In this document: piece after piece, positions 13,776 to 26,124 of the stretch | Layout of the letters: each line of letters opens with the position of its first letter | How positions within the stretch are numbered: the first letter of the stretch is position 1 | NCBI RefSeq assembly: GCF_017654505.1 | Contig: NC_054572.1 | Coordinates: forward strand, 2,947,083 to 3,011,082 | Reading direction: 5' to 3' | From: Polyodon spathula | Taxonomy: Eukaryota; Chordata; Actinopteri; Acipenseriformes; Polyodontidae | Length of the DNA: 64,000 bases | Program-made: the position numbers and the translations under genes | The notes under the pieces: model-generated | The model's database searches: none | Told to the model about the DNA's origin: nothing | What the model saw: only the letters and a program-made list of their open reading frames with translations

Positions 13776-14999
13776 AATGAGCTGAACAATTTCTAGAGAG
13801 AGAGAAAGAGAGAGGAAGTGTGTGTCTTCCTTTCCTAATGTTCCCATCTTCGTATTTTGTATTTATAGTTCCATTAGAGTAGTGTCATATGCTTGAGTAC
13901 CATAGAATTCAATAGTCCTTGGTCCACCAGGCTGGGACTGTGCCTCAGACACATTCTCCTGTAATGGAAATGTGTGATTGGTCGGAGAATGTACATTGTT
14001 AGATACACAAGGATGCACATGTCTGATGTGTTTTTAGAGACGGGGTGGTCATTGAGGTCCACTGTAGTAAGTATAGGAATTTAGGAGCTCACTAATACAG
14101 AAAGGCCCAAAAAAAAGATCTGTGGTTGACTTGGTAACTTCTTTTGGGACTCAACTAAAAAGAGCTCCTGTTTACACCTCTTTTAATGGCCCAGAAACAT
14201 ATATTATTTCCATCAGGTCCCACAGATTTGATTGATAACGTGCGAGTAGGACAGGGCATTAATGCCAATGTGAGCTGTGGCACATTTTAAAAGAAACAAA
14301 GCTCATCAAACAGAACATTTACTGCAAGTACAACTATTTTTAAGATAAAACTCATTAAAAACTAACGAGACAATTCCAGCAAAGGCTGGTGACCTTCTTT
14401 AAGAATTGGAATGCAGATCTACCAGTCTATTACTGGACACCCAGCAGGTTTGTAAAATCACAGCCAAGGTCTATGGGAAATGTAGCACGGCTTTAGAACT
14501 TTACAGTAACATGTTTTGTTTTTTTAAAGGGAACAAGTCTCCTGAACCAGTGAACCATCAGCTGAGACCATCTGAGCTGAATCAGTGCACACTGACCTAC
14601 TGTACTGAGCATAAGCCTGTCCCACAGACCCTGTACTGTGAGACCCCTATGAACAGGGCAGTGGGCCTGAACGGGTTACAGCTTCTCAAGAAAAGACAAA
14701 TGGTGAAAAGCTTCGAGAAGCACCCACACTCCAGAGCCAGCAGCTGCTTGTTATCTCTGCCTAACAAGATAACAGGCTGTCAGAGGCCACCTTGGTGCGC
14801 CGGAAGGAATGCTTGTGGGCTGCCAGTGTGGCAAGAGCTGGGAAAAACAAAAGCAGCTTTTCAAACAAATGAGAATTTCCTCCAGCGTCCTCACCAAAAT
14901 GGAAAAGTTGGAGAAACAAGATAGAATTTATTAAATCACGTTGTCTTTCTCATTTCCTACCGGGGAGTGACTGTGTAAAAGTTGAGCAGCTCACATTAT
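13776..14999. other. No supported gene
   Basis: Contains an unexplained plus-strand open frame of 172 codons (14406-14924). It shows no domain, no transmembrane pattern and no clear splice structure, so it is not called as a gene. Confidence 0.35.
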
Positions 15000-16030
15000 C
15001 CTCCCTCCTCCCTCCTCATCCACCAAGAGCCTCTGTGTCACCCTCGACCCCTCCCTCTCTTACTCTCAGCACCTCTACTCTGGCACTCTCCTGTTGCTTC
15101 TTGCTCAGCAACATACTCAGAATTCGCCCCTTCCTCACCAATTACTCCACACAGCTCCTAGTTCAGGCCCTGGGACTGTCCCACCTTGACTACTGGAACT
15201 CCCTCCTGGCCGGCCTCCCTGCCATTCGTCCGCTCCAGCTCATCCAAAACTCTGCGCTCTGCTGGCTCCCTATCCCTGATCGCATCCAATTGAAAACTTG
15301 TACTCACCTATCGCTGTCTTGACCTTTCTGCTCCCTCCTATCTCTAGACTATTATTTCTCCCTACACCCCCTCTCACCCCCCCTACTGACAGATCACCTG
15401 TAAACGTCCCCTCCGCTCCTTCTCCATCCTCGCCCCTCAGTGGTGGAACGACCTGTCCACGGATATCACGACCACCTTCCAGCTCCTCCTCAAGACACAC
15501 CTGTTCAGACAGCATCTGTAAACATCACAACTCTATACTGGACTATATGGCACCCAACTGTACCAGTACTTGCATCAGCTTATACTGACACTGAACTGTT
15601 CCATACCTTGCTGTATTCTACTATTGCTCTTAATTATAACTATTTCCTGTATCTTGTATTTGACTTTACTCTTATAGGTATCTGTATTCACGTTTTTTGT
15701 AATTGCTTTTATTTGAAATCATTCTCAAACATTCATCATACTTACTGGACTTGTATAAGCAAATGTTTTTTATATAAGTTAACTGCTCTCAGTTCTCTAT
15801 CTATTCTCTATCTTGTGTTCTTATTTGAATTTGATCTTTATCTACTGATTTTATTGTACTTTGCAACTGCTCTTATCTGTAATATGATACTCTGCAAAGT
15901 GATATTCTGCAATGTGATTCTTTACAATGTGATAATGAATGATGTGATTTCCCATAGCGTACCTTAAACCCTTTAACTGTATGTGCCTTATTAGCAGCCT
16001 GTTTGGATTATAAAATAAAGCTTGTTTTTC
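15000..16030 (+). mobile_element. L2-like LINE 3' half, degenerate
   Basis: Translations in shifting frames give CCFLLSNILRIRPFLTNYST, QLLVQALGLSHLDYWNSLL, AGLPAIRPLQLIQNSA, then WWNDLSTDITTTFQLLLKTH (WWND near 15442). This is the post-RT region of an L2-type LINE. An AT-rich 3' region follows to an AATAAAGCTTG near 16014. Frames are broken; the copy is inactive. It is in the same orientation as the 3.9 and 11.0 kb fragments. Confidence 0.85.
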
Positions 16031-16363
16031 ACTAAAGGGTCTGTGACAGTTGTTGGTTGGTTTCTATTCTTAAACAATTGTCTAAAAATACATGCGTGCA
16101 AAGCTTTGATGTTCAATAACAATGTTTAAAGGGGGGGGGGGGGGATTTCTAGCAGTACTTCAGTATTGCATAGTCAGCAGATAAGAGAACCCCACAAGGG
16201 GAATTTATCAGATTGTCTTCTTCAACAGCAATAAAACACAGTCCAAGGAGATACTTTGCCCCTTTAAACAAACAGCACTGAGTTAATATTTACCTGAGAT
16301 GAAAGGTTGAGGCCACTGGCACTCTTGCAAGACAGCAAGGTCTCTGTGCCGCCCCTCAGAGCT

Positions 16364-16398
16364 TTCTTTCTTTCTTTCTTTCTTTCCATTTCTTGCAG
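16364..16398 (+). promoter_or_regulatory. Splice acceptor with (TTTC)n polypyrimidine tract
   Basis: A TTTC microsatellite runs into CCATTTCTTGCAG, a strong vertebrate 3' splice site. It sits 9 bases before the ATG of the small hydrophobic ORF, suggesting that a 5' exon lies to the left. Confidence 0.6.
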
Positions 16399-16407
16399 GT
16401 AACAGCA

Positions 16408-16704
16408 ATGGCAGACCTGGCGTTTTACCCAGCTGCAGCGCTCGTTTACTTTTTCTCTGTGCAGAAGGGAAGCCAGGAGAAGCGTCTCCTGTTGGACAAC
16501 AGTACCTCCATCAATGTGTTCTGCCTGTTTGTCATAGCCCAGCCTCTCTGCCTGGTCCTGGGCGGTTACACTGGGATGACAGCCTTTCTCATCCTCGCAC
16601 TCCTCTCCTACAACTGCCTACCCTGGCAAGAACCGCAACAGGCCAAGGACAGGGCTGACAAGGAGAAGGGATCGTCCCCCAAAGAAAGAAAGAAGACAAA
16701 CTGA
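16408..16704 (+). CDS. Unrecognised small membrane protein, last exon or whole CDS
   Basis: 98 codons from ATG (G at -3 and G at +4, a strong initiation context) to TGA. A short hydrophobic stretch (AFYPAAALVYFFSV) is followed by a charged loop (QKGSQEKRLLLDN), then about 36 hydrophobic residues with a Gly-Gly turn that could form a hairpin of two membrane spans (VFCLFVIAQPLCLVLGG, MTAFLILALLSY). The tail is hydrophilic and Lys/Glu-rich, ending SSPKERKKTN. The exon begins at 16399 behind a good acceptor, so either the start is in a second exon or this is the C-terminal exon of a longer multi-pass protein. I do not recognise the family. It is transcribed opposite to its neighbours KIF21B and the copine. 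Codon use and composition look coding; moderate confidence that it is real. Confidence 0.5.
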   Translation: MADLAFYPAAALVYFFSVQKGSQEKRLLLDNSTSINVFCLFVIAQPLCLVLGGYTGMTAFLILALLSYNCLPWQEPQQAKDRADKEKGSSPKERKKTN

Positions 16705-18714
16705 TGTGTACTGAAATCATTATACAGGGCTGCCATGCTGTTAAATATACTATACTGAGTGACTGAGAACAAGACAGCCAAGAACAGATTTTCTTGTTTT
16801 CAGTTGTTCAGAGATTTGAATGCGTTAATAGGGAAGGGCATACATTAGCAGTGGAACTAGGGGCCCGGAATGCAGATGCTCCTATGTTTCCTTTCTTTGT
16901 GTCATGGATCCGTGTGGCTCAGACCTTCTCTTCAGTTGCCTGAGGCTTTGCGTTGTTTGCACCTGTTTCAATGATTTTTTTTTTTTTTACGGCTTCCAGG
17001 TGACATTACCTGCTCTTCTTTTGCAGAAGGACTTTGCTGTTTTGTTAAACCCTGCTGTTTTGTAGTAAGAGTTGGTGGGGAAAGTTCTTCTGATCGAGAC
17101 TCAATATGGGTTGGGACACCTACAGTATCCTGGACAGTCAAGATATACACAGCTAGACGGTAACCTGTACTTTAATTGAAGCATTCGTTGTGATTAAACC
17201 CTTGTGATGCATTGTACCATGAGCCCTAACCTCAGCCCAGCCCAGTCTTACATAGATAACCACTAGCTTATGGATTCATATCGGTTACTGTGATCTGATT
17301 ACGAGAACCCAATGCTGTACAAGCTGAATTCAGTGTTAATTGAATCAGGTCTTTTCGATCAACCTAAACTACAGTGTATTTAAATTACAACTGTTTAGGT
17401 AATGAAAATTGAATAGACATTTAGCATTGATTTTTGTGTCAATTAATACAAGCATTCTCCAGTGTGTGTATTTCAGCAGTAGTGTAATTGCAATGTTGTA
17501 GGTGTAATGCTATGTACAAGTGCTGCTTTTGACATCTCAATTCCAAATGAACTACAGTAAAGCACATTTCTGTTCTTACACACCAGCAACCTCTTGTATG
17601 CCTTGCATTCATTCTGGAGTACTGAACTATATTCATGTGCAGAGAATAATAATGCAAAGATACAACCTAACCCATGTCCTAAGGTGTGCTTGCAAGTGTT
17701 TGAGAAGTCATACAGTTACCCTTATAAACGTTGTCCACAGTAAAAGCATAGTAAAGTGTAATAGAAGCATAGTGAAACCACAGTAAAGCATTATTAAAAA
17801 GAGCAATGTACTGTAATGTGTTGTTTCGGGCGATGGAAATGAATTGCAATGAATAAAATAGCTAGTAGCTGCTTGTCTTACTGGTTTCAAAGCTATGCGT
17901 CCCGTCAATATACATATTCTGCGCAAAACAGTGACTTGAAACTCGCCAAACCACACAAGCAGGCTGTTTTTGCAGTATACACTGGCACAGTCTGGCTGTA
18001 GAAAATGAAGATGAATGATTAATGAGATTTTTTCTTTGTTTTCAATTTAAACAATAAAGGCGTGTATGTTAGATACAGCACGTGAAGTCCAACACCTGCC
18101 CCAGGGTATGTTTGCACAGCTGTATCTGTGGTTAAACCAATTTAAAATAAATAAACAAATAAATGAACACAATTCCATTTCTTTTTCGAGCAGCAGCCAA
18201 ACAGACAGACACATCAATCAGACTCTCAATATTCCAGAACTTAGACTCTGCTGTACATTCTGATGTGAGAGTTCTCCCTTAGTTATTAGTTCTCCCTATT
18301 ATAAAGCAATGGAACAGAAAAGACTGACAAGAGCGCCAAGGTGCTGTGCAGGTTAAGCTGCAGCTACACTCAAAGCCCCGATTTCACATCGTTTGAAAGG
18401 TTCATCTTGTCTGCCGTGTTTGAAGGAGTCCCTGGAAAGACATCACCTACAGTGCGCACTCCCTGTCTATCCGTGGGTCATTTCTGTACTGTCCGCTGCG
18501 CAGGGTCCAAACACGGACGCCTCAGAAATCGAATTTTGTAAGCAGGCAGATTATACTATTTTGTGAAACGTAGAAATAAAGCAGCCTAGATTTGCTAGTT
18601 AGAAGCCTGGAAAGTGTCACCCTAAACACTGTACAGCACAGTACATTCAAGCTCTACACACCTGACTCCTGTACCAATAAGCAGAACACACTTCTGTTAA
18701 CTCAAGGTGTTTTC
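16705..18714. other. 3' flank of the small plus-strand ORF; intergenic
   Basis: Could include the 3' UTR of the 16.4 kb gene: plus-strand AATAAA-type signals occur near 17848 and 18051. No other exon was recognised. Confidence 0.35.
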
Positions 18715-18720
18715 TTTATT
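18715..18720 (-). terminator. Candidate poly(A) signal for KIF21B
   Basis: TTTATT on the plus strand, that is AATAAA on the minus strand in the context GTGAAATAAAGAAAACACC. It is a candidate distal end for a long KIF21B 3' UTR. Alternative signals on the same strand occur at about 22046 and 22075. Not proven. Confidence 0.3.
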
Positions 18721-21700
18721 TCACATCAGCAACAATGAACATTGAAAAAGGGTTTCACATTTTCATTTTTGTCTTCTTTTTTTTTTAAATAGGAGCTTTT
18801 TTACAATATTTACAGCTGTGTATGTTAAAAGGACAGTTTAAAACATTCTGTCACACGCACACATAAAAAAACTTTACAAACATTTACATTCCTAAAACAA
18901 TTTTGTGCAATAAAACACACCTCTGACCCTGTTATTGTGACCAGTGCACAGCACTTAATCAGTGCCACTCCATTAAAGAACAGTCTCTGTAGAGTGAGGG
19001 GCTGGGGCTATACCGACAGCGGTGCTATAATAAATAAAGAATAGCGCCATAAACTGTGCTTTCATTCAAGCTGGATTGCTTTTTTTAATACATCAACGTT
19101 GCTGCAATAGCAGGACAGCAGCTATTAAAACCAGTGATTTCTCTAAACAAAGCTGGCAAAAAAAAAACAGGTGCATTAACATACCAGAGTAAAACGTTAC
19201 TGTCGTTTAAAAGTACAAAAGAAAAACAACAGCTGCCTTCCCTGTTCCTGATGTTTGCGATCACAGTGTCTCTCCTTGCTTCTTACTCTGAATCCCCTTG
19301 TTTTTTATGGTATAGTTTAGTAGCCGGGGTCAACAGAGAGCAAAGGGCACAAGATCACATGGTTTCTCAAAACCATGAAGCAGAAAAAAACATGAAAAAA
19401 AACATTCAGAACGACAAGAAACATCTTAGAATGGTAAAGGATTACACAAAGAAAAGAGAGTGCTGCAGCTGTGTGTCCCTTGAGTACTTTTATTAATATT
19501 TCAAACTGATCTGGAGTGCAGTTACAAGCTTGAAATACCAGACCCTTTCAGGAGTAAAAAGTTACATCATAATCTCCTCTAGACATTTACTAGAGCAACA
19601 TCAACGTTTGGAAACACGTCTAAAATTGAGCATGCACTACAGGGATTGGAGCATGACAGCAGGTGTCAGTGCAGAAAAGCACACAGCCCGTTTCGAAACT
19701 TCACTTCAAACCCTTTGGGCAATGGCACAGTTCGGCTGTGAAACACACATGCACGCACACACACACACACACATGCACGCACGCACGCACACTTCAACGC
19801 TGAGGTCCCTTGTTTGTACTGGCCGCTGTCAAGCCCTGTCTTGTCCGTCTTGCACTACACCAAGAGAACTCACACCTTTCTATTAAAGTATAGCAAAGAC
19901 TCCATGTATAGATACAGGAGTGGCATTGACACACACATACACTGCTCTTATATCTACATACAGGTTACATTTAGTTGTTCGGTTAGGGAAGCTACTGGCT
20001 CCTTCTACAGTACTGGCTGATAACTGGCTCACTAAACAAACACAAAAATACTGAGATAACAAATTCAAGTCTTGTACAGTAAGTGCTGCATTTGCCGGCA
20101 TGTCTTTCAAGTTTTTATTATCATTATTTCGTATTTTGACTAAGCACCCACACATATGTAGGCATTAAGGTAAGAGATCGGCTGTTTGTGCCAATGGCTC
20201 TGCCCCGCTCTTCTGGAATCCTGCTGACAATTCTAGCTCTTGATGGTGCCACTCAATGAAGATCAATGAATTGTCACACTCCTCTGCACCTGGCATGTTG
20301 AGCAGAAGCAACACTACAAAACAAGTTTCGATGTAGTTCGAGTTTCCTTCCACTGATCAGGCCTATCTAAGAATAATCTAATCCTGCAGATACTGGAAGT
20401 ACAACACTTAATTGCTGTGAGCCGCGCTCCAGCTGAGGTCTTGGGTCAGTGAGTAATTTACTCTCCAATTTAGAGGCCAGGTGAGTAAAAGGTATTTCGG
20501 GTGAGTAAAATGCAACACTACCTTGAATAAATAAATACTGTACCAATGTATGGGGTATGCGTTAACTACAGCCTTACATTTGAACTGTAATGCTACTTTG
20601 AACTACTGTACAAAAACTTGGACTTACAATAAAAACAAAAACCATTACTATTATTATTTGCTTTATTTACCACAAACAACGTGGCTATGAAGCAAATAAA
20701 CACAGAAACAGAATGATTTTATATTCCAACACTGCAAGTGGAATATACTTAACAAAAAGCCTGTAGGCACATCATACACATTTCTAATGCAATGATACCA
20801 TTGTGCTTCGCTTTACTGTAGCAATATAAAGCACTCACTTTAAACACAGAACAGTGTATATATTATATAGATTTACCTTCCACAAACTCGGTTGACAGAT
20901 AGGTAAATAGCTAGGTTAGGTTGAGGGGGGACTAAGACGGTGCCCAGAAATCCAGAATCCAAACATCAAGAATCCAGTTGATTTTTCACTAGTCACAAAC
21001 ACACACTGCAAGTGAGCAGGTCTTTTTAACTGAAAATCCGGACTTTTTGGTCACATGTTTCTGGCAATTCCCAGGCAGGCTCCACTAGCCATTGAGACGC
21101 TGGGAACCAGTGAAGCACAAGAAGTTTGCTCGCATGCGATTCAAGCTGTGCATCTTTAAGCTTTTTTCAATGCTTTGCGCAGCTTATCTAAGTGCTGGTT
21201 GTGTGAAAAAGCTACACTTATTGAATCTAACTGGCCTGTGTTCTCCACTGCAATCTGTTTAACAGGTGTCGTATTCAATATGTTAAACATTTATTTTCAG
21301 TTGAAGAACAGTCTAGCCCAGGGGGAGGCAACCTTTGTAACTCCAGCCCAGGTCTTTGTTCCAACCATGTACTAATTCATAAATTGAAGCATTAAATTCA
21401 GCCTGTTAAAACTGGAATGGAACAGCAATTCAGGACCGGAGTTGCATACCTCTGACCTAGCCAATGAGTTTAGTTCATGTGACAGCTAACACACCAGTGT
21501 GTTACTAAGAACATTTTAAGTTTGAGGAGGATCAGTACCTTATGGTTCATTGCCTGCTTGAGGCAGCTAAAATTAAAAAAGAAATTGCCACCTGGACTGG
21601 TTGTTTTTATTGTCTTTCCAGAGTTAACTGTGAAAGTGAAGGCCTTTATGCTTTGCAGCTTTAAAGGGGGCCTGTACCCAAAAATAACAAAGCTCTCTTT

Positions 21701-22205
21701 GTGCTTCGCACATCCAATAAACGCTTCTCACTGCACTGATTTGGTCAACAAATCATGGTTTAGCGATATTTTCAGTTTTTTTGTCCACTTTCTGGGTCAA
21801 GTTGAGGGAGCTGACCTACTGGTGACCTAAAGTTGCACACATGGGTTTATGAGATACAGCGGTGAAAACCCAGTGTGCAAAGGCCGGCATCATCGTTCAG
21901 CGAGATGAAATCATCAAAAAGGCAGACACAATCATATATAACTCAATTGTATTTATCAACACTAAGGAAGTAACTACATCAAAGTGGGCAAGATAAATGA
22001 CAAGACCAGAGGGCAATGTCACCAGAAGCCTGAGATACTAGTGTTACAGGCTTTTTATTGCACACTTTGATGCACTTTATTTGTTATCAGTTGTACAAAA
22101 TCTTGAAAAAGCAGAACACTTGTATGAATTCCAGAAAAAAAAGAGAAGTATTGTGCTTTCTGTGTATTATCGTTTTCCAGTTTGGAAATTGTTAACTTCA
22201 GTTTG
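18721..22205 (-). other. Possible KIF21B 3' UTR or intergenic DNA
   Basis: No coding exon on either strand. A CA-type repeat lies at 19746-19790. The stretch lies downstream of both KIF21B stop codons; neuronal kinesin genes often have long 3' UTRs, but transcription here is inferred only. Confidence 0.3.
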
Positions 22206-22710
22206 TCACTGTTTTCTCGTGTGTGTGCAGTGGTTCGCAATGCTGTTTTCTCGTGTGTGTGCAGTGGTTCGCAATGCTGTTTTCTCGTGTGTGTGCAGTG
22301 GTTCGCAATGCTGTTTTCTCATGTGTGTGCAGTGGTTCGCAATGCTGTTTTCTCATGTGTGCAGTGGTCGCAGTGTTTTCGCAATGCTGTTTTCTCAATG
22401 CTGTTTTCTCATGTGTGCAGTGGTTCGCAATGCTGTTTTCTCATGTGTGTGTGTGTGTGCAGTGGTTCGCAATGCTGTTTTCTCATGTGTGTGTGTGTGT
22501 GTGCAGTGGTTTGCAATGCTGTTTTCTCGTGTGTGTGCAGTGATTTGCAATGCTGTTTTCTTGTGTGTGTGCAGTGGTTCGCAATGCTGTTTTCTCATGT
22601 GTGCATTGGTTCGCAATGCTGTTTTCTCATGTGTGTGTGTGTGTGTGCAGTGGTTCGCAATGCTGTTTTCTCGTGTGTGTGTGTGCAGTGGTTCGCAATG
22701 CTGTTTTCTC

Positions 22711-22741
<31 letters not shown>

Positions 22742-22915
22742 GGTTCGCAATGCTGTTTTCTGGTGTGTGTAGTGGTTCGCAATGCTGTTTTCTCGTGTGT
22801 GTGTAGTGGTTCGCAATGCTGTTTTCTCGTGTGTGCGTGTGTGCAGTGGTTCGCAATGCTGTTTTATTGTGTGTTTGTGTGCAGTGGCTCGCAATGCTGT
22901 TTTCTCGTCTGTTGA
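22206..22915. repeat. 34-bp minisatellite, about 19 units
   Basis: The unit is roughly TGTTTTCTCGTGTGTGTGCAG followed by TGGTTCGCAATGC. It varies mainly by expansion of its internal GT run, so lengths differ. Four overlapping open frames of 100-240 codons exist on both strands purely because of the repeat. It is bounded by unique sequence at about 22205 and 22915. Confidence 0.95.
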
Positions 22916-24313
22916 AACTGCCTGTTTGTGTGTTTCCATCTTTCTCTTTCTGACTGGTACCGCTCCCTTTCTCTTCGTTTCAGATAATAAGCCTTTTTGG
23001 TTCAGTTTTAGGCTGATTGCAGCTCCTTGTTACTGAATATTCACTACCGCTGCCTGACAAAGCTAAACTGGGGCAGTCGGACCTCCATGCTTCATATAAG
23101 TAACCTTCTATTGGACTTCATTTCATCCATAATAATCTGATCAATGCCATCGCAAATCATTTTGTTAGCTGCAGCCATAGACTATCAGTGCTCTGAAACA
23201 GGGAAATCAATGATCCGACGTCATGAGAGAAGCGGAACGTTGTTTTATTGCTTCTACATCGTAAACCGGCCGAGCTGGGGCTTTAAATGGTGTCATAAGT
23301 TTTCAACCACAAGTTTTCTATTGAAATGATTCTAGATTCACTGCCACTACAGGTACCCCTTTAATACACAATGTTTGTAGGCACCAGTTTGAAAAGGTCA
23401 GCTGATTTCAAAGTGACAGCTTGTCGAAGTGTACCATGGCAACAGTCCAGTGACCACAATCATGTCTATTAGTTTAGTCTTCTGTGCCCTCTGCTGGAAC
23501 AAAAAGAAAGAAGAATTCCTTCCATTCCCTTAAGGGTAATCTTCACTCCTCTTTGAAACCTGCCTGCCTTCAGCCCCCGGATTCAGTATTAATTATAAAC
23601 CAGGAGCTGCAACAAGGGTCCTCGGGGAGGGCATTATGGGAGCTCAAAAGGCAGACTAAAAGCATGCAAAAAAAAAAAAAAAACTATTTTGAAAGCGTTT
23701 TGGGACACTGTCCCTTTAAGAGTGGGATCACATGAAACCCAGACTTCCTGTTGATATTTAAACAGCCCTTTCATCTATTCTATGATGCTAGCATGGGCAC
23801 TTTTAAAGCACACAAATTCTAAAAGGATTTCCACTTCTCAGTATTGGGTGTCTTTGCCTCTGAAAGAATGTCAGTCTGTATAGTTGACCACTGTTCAAGA
23901 AGCATCCAAGAAAAGACACACTTAGGTTGGCACCAATACATTTCGATGGCAGTGTTAACCTCCTCTTGCTGTAGGGAGGACGGGCACTTTCAGCAGGCCT
24001 GTCCTGTAAACCAGACACACAGCTTCACAATCACAATTGAAGCTTTCCTCAGCATTACAGTGCAGCGCCAAGCCCCCTCCCCTCCCCTCCCCTCCCCTCG
24101 CCACGTGTTTGTACTTCAGAGGCCTTTGACAAAACGCTAACAAGGCAACAGGATGGGCCTTGCAACATCAAAAGCAGCAATGTTCAGTTTCAAGTAGTTG
24201 ATTGATCAAAGTGTTGCTGTGGGAAGCAAGATGAGGTGGATACTGCACCCGGCTGGAGCTGCACGGAGAGTCTGTGTCCCGGCGAGTCCTGCTCTCCTCC
24301 ACCACGGCAGCAA
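22916..24313. other. No gene seen; 3' flank of KIF21B
   Basis: Mostly unique sequence, with a poly(A) run at about 23669 and a CCCTCC-type tract at 24070-24098. It would be 3' UTR for the distal KIF21B isoform. Confidence 0.35.
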
Positions 24314-24362
24314 ATCAGCTAACCTTCCCGATTCTCGCATGCCAGATCTTCACGCTCAGATC
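24314..24362 (-). CDS. kif21b: KIF21B alternative last exon B (distal)
   Basis: The exon completes the split Ser codon (AG|T) of exon 34 and encodes DLSVKIWHARIGKVS then TGA, finishing the last WD40 strand differently from the proximal last exon. The VKIW motif is the right place and sequence for a WD repeat end, and resembles the KIF21A ending (TVRIWKAR). The acceptor is TTGTCTAG after a (CT)n tract (plus strand 24399-24453). The exon is short (15 residues), so it could be questioned, but frame, phase and motif all fit. Confidence 0.78.
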
Positions 24363-24365
24363 ACT

Positions 24366-24395
24366 AGACAAGAAAAAGGAAAAGGAAAGGGTGGG

Positions 24396-24453
<58 letters not shown>
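24366..24453 (-). promoter_or_regulatory. Polypyrimidine tract of last exon B, (CT)n microsatellite
   Basis: The plus strand shows AAGAAAAAGGAAAAGG followed by about 27 GA units. On the transcribed strand this is an unusually long pyrimidine tract ending TTGTCTAG at the exon B acceptor. Length polymorphism here could affect acceptor strength. Confidence 0.75.
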
Positions 24454-24458
<5 letters not shown>

Positions 24459-25457
24459 CCATTCGCCAGTCAGCCAGTGATTTGAGGAGCACCTGTACAT
24501 AAAACCCCTAATGAGAAAAGGTCCCTTAGAATCCATTTATAACACCTGTTATAAATGCACCATTGAGGGTTCTGACGATTATTACAAGGAACAGCAAAGA
24601 ACACATAAGTACAGTGTGAGTGCATGCAGCACAGTGTACATGAAGGACAGCATTCAGAACTCACCCGTGCGTGCTTCTGTCGACCCCATTGGCTTGGAGT
24701 TAAATGACATTTTTAGAACCCAACAATCTTTTCGTGTTTGGCCTGGGGTTGCCTTGTAACCCCATCGTGATGCAGAAGATTTACTTTACCTATCCGCTTT
24801 TGTACTTTTGAAATGTAAATAAATAAAGACATTTAGTCAGGGCTACACAATTGGGACTACCCAGAGTATAATTCCAACTAGTCTCTCTTTTACATGAAGG
24901 GATACAACTGAATAAACATGGTCTATCAGTAGAATTGTACAGTTATTGTTTTTTTTTTTTATGTGAGATTTTAGGTACTTCAGTGTTTAAAGCTGAGGAT
25001 GAACATACTCTAAATACAATACAGTACATTCCTTTCTTAAAGTAAGCTAGCTTTCAATTCTCCTCTTACCAGGATCATCTTCTGCTTCATACAATATTAA
25101 TAAATAAATAAATAAATAAAGACGGTTTGCAATTTTAATTAAAAAATATAGGCATGCAATGTATTTATTACCGCATTAACGTTTCTGGTTTGCTTTTTTA
25201 TATTTCCAAAGTAGCCTATTTTGACATATTTGGGTCTACCCGGGAAATAATTCAAATTCAAATTGGTAATTCAAAGTAGTGTCACTTTGACTGTCGGATC
25301 TTTTGGTATCAGGCCTTCTTCTGCAGATCGGCTTCAGGTAAAGTGAATTTTCTACATCGCAGTGGGATCATTCGCAACACAACCCCAAGCCGAACACGAC
25401 AAGATTTTGGGGTTCCCGATGGAGTCGTATTTTGGCTTGGGGTCTTAACACACAGAC

Positions 25458-25493
<36 letters not shown>

Positions 25494-25589
25494 CAACGAA
25501 GCAATACGAACCAATATTGTGAAATGAAATAAAATAAAATAAAAAAAAATAAAATATTCAGGTCTGGTAAAATATAAATGAGCTCCAGG
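24454..25589. other. Sequence between the two KIF21B last exons
   Basis: Intron for isoform B and probable 3' UTR for isoform A. It contains a (TAAA)n run at 25098-25121 and a (TA)n tract at 25461-25488. Minus-strand AATAAA is present at about 25162. No other exon was seen. Confidence 0.45.
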
Positions 25590-26105
25590 GCAAAGAGGCC
25601 CACTGGCAGAGCAGAGAAGGGTAAAGAGGCATGCCAGAGGATTTGTCGCTAGTGAGCTCCAGGGCAAAGAGGCATGCCAGAGAGAGGGGGACTGTACCGC
25701 AGAGCAGAGAAGGGTAAAGAGGCATGCCAGAGAGAGGGGGACTGTACCGCAGAGCAGAGAAGGGTAAAGAGGCATGCCAGAGAGAGGGGGACTGTACCGC
25801 AGAGCAGAGAAGGGTAAAGAGGCATGCCAGAGAGAGGGGCACTGTACCGCAGAGCAGACAAGGGTAAAGAGGCATGCCAGAGAGAGGGGGACTGTACCGC
25901 AGAGCAGACAAGGGTAAAGAGGCATGCCAGAGAGAGGGGGACTGTACCGCAGAGAAGGGTAAAGAGGCATGCCAGAGAGAGGGGGACTGTACCGCAGAGC
26001 AGAGAAGGGTAAAGAGGCATGCCAGAGAGAGGGGGACTGTACCGCAGAGAAGGGTAAAGAGGCATGCCAGAGAGAGGGGGACTGTACCGCAGAGCGGAGA
26101 AGCAG
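25590..26105 (-). repeat. 50-bp minisatellite in the 3' UTR of isoform A
   Basis: About ten units, containing AGAGGCATGCCAGAGAGAGG, then GGACTGTACCGCAGAGCAGA and GAAGGGTAA on the plus strand. Two units lack an 8-base CAGAGCAG segment (42 bp). The array starts only about 20 bases past the canonical stop codon. Frames of 117-258 codons on the minus strand and 62-108 on the plus strand are repeat artefacts. Confidence 0.93.
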
Positions 26106-26124
26106 GGACAGTGAAGGAGGAGGC

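Noticed and set aside
14406..14924. 172-codon plus-strand frame
   Set aside because: No recognisable domain, no splice context and no membrane pattern; possibly chance. Kept as unexplained rather than called.
22081..22939. Open frames up to 241 codons
   Set aside because: Generated by the 34-bp minisatellite; low-complexity translations in all frames.
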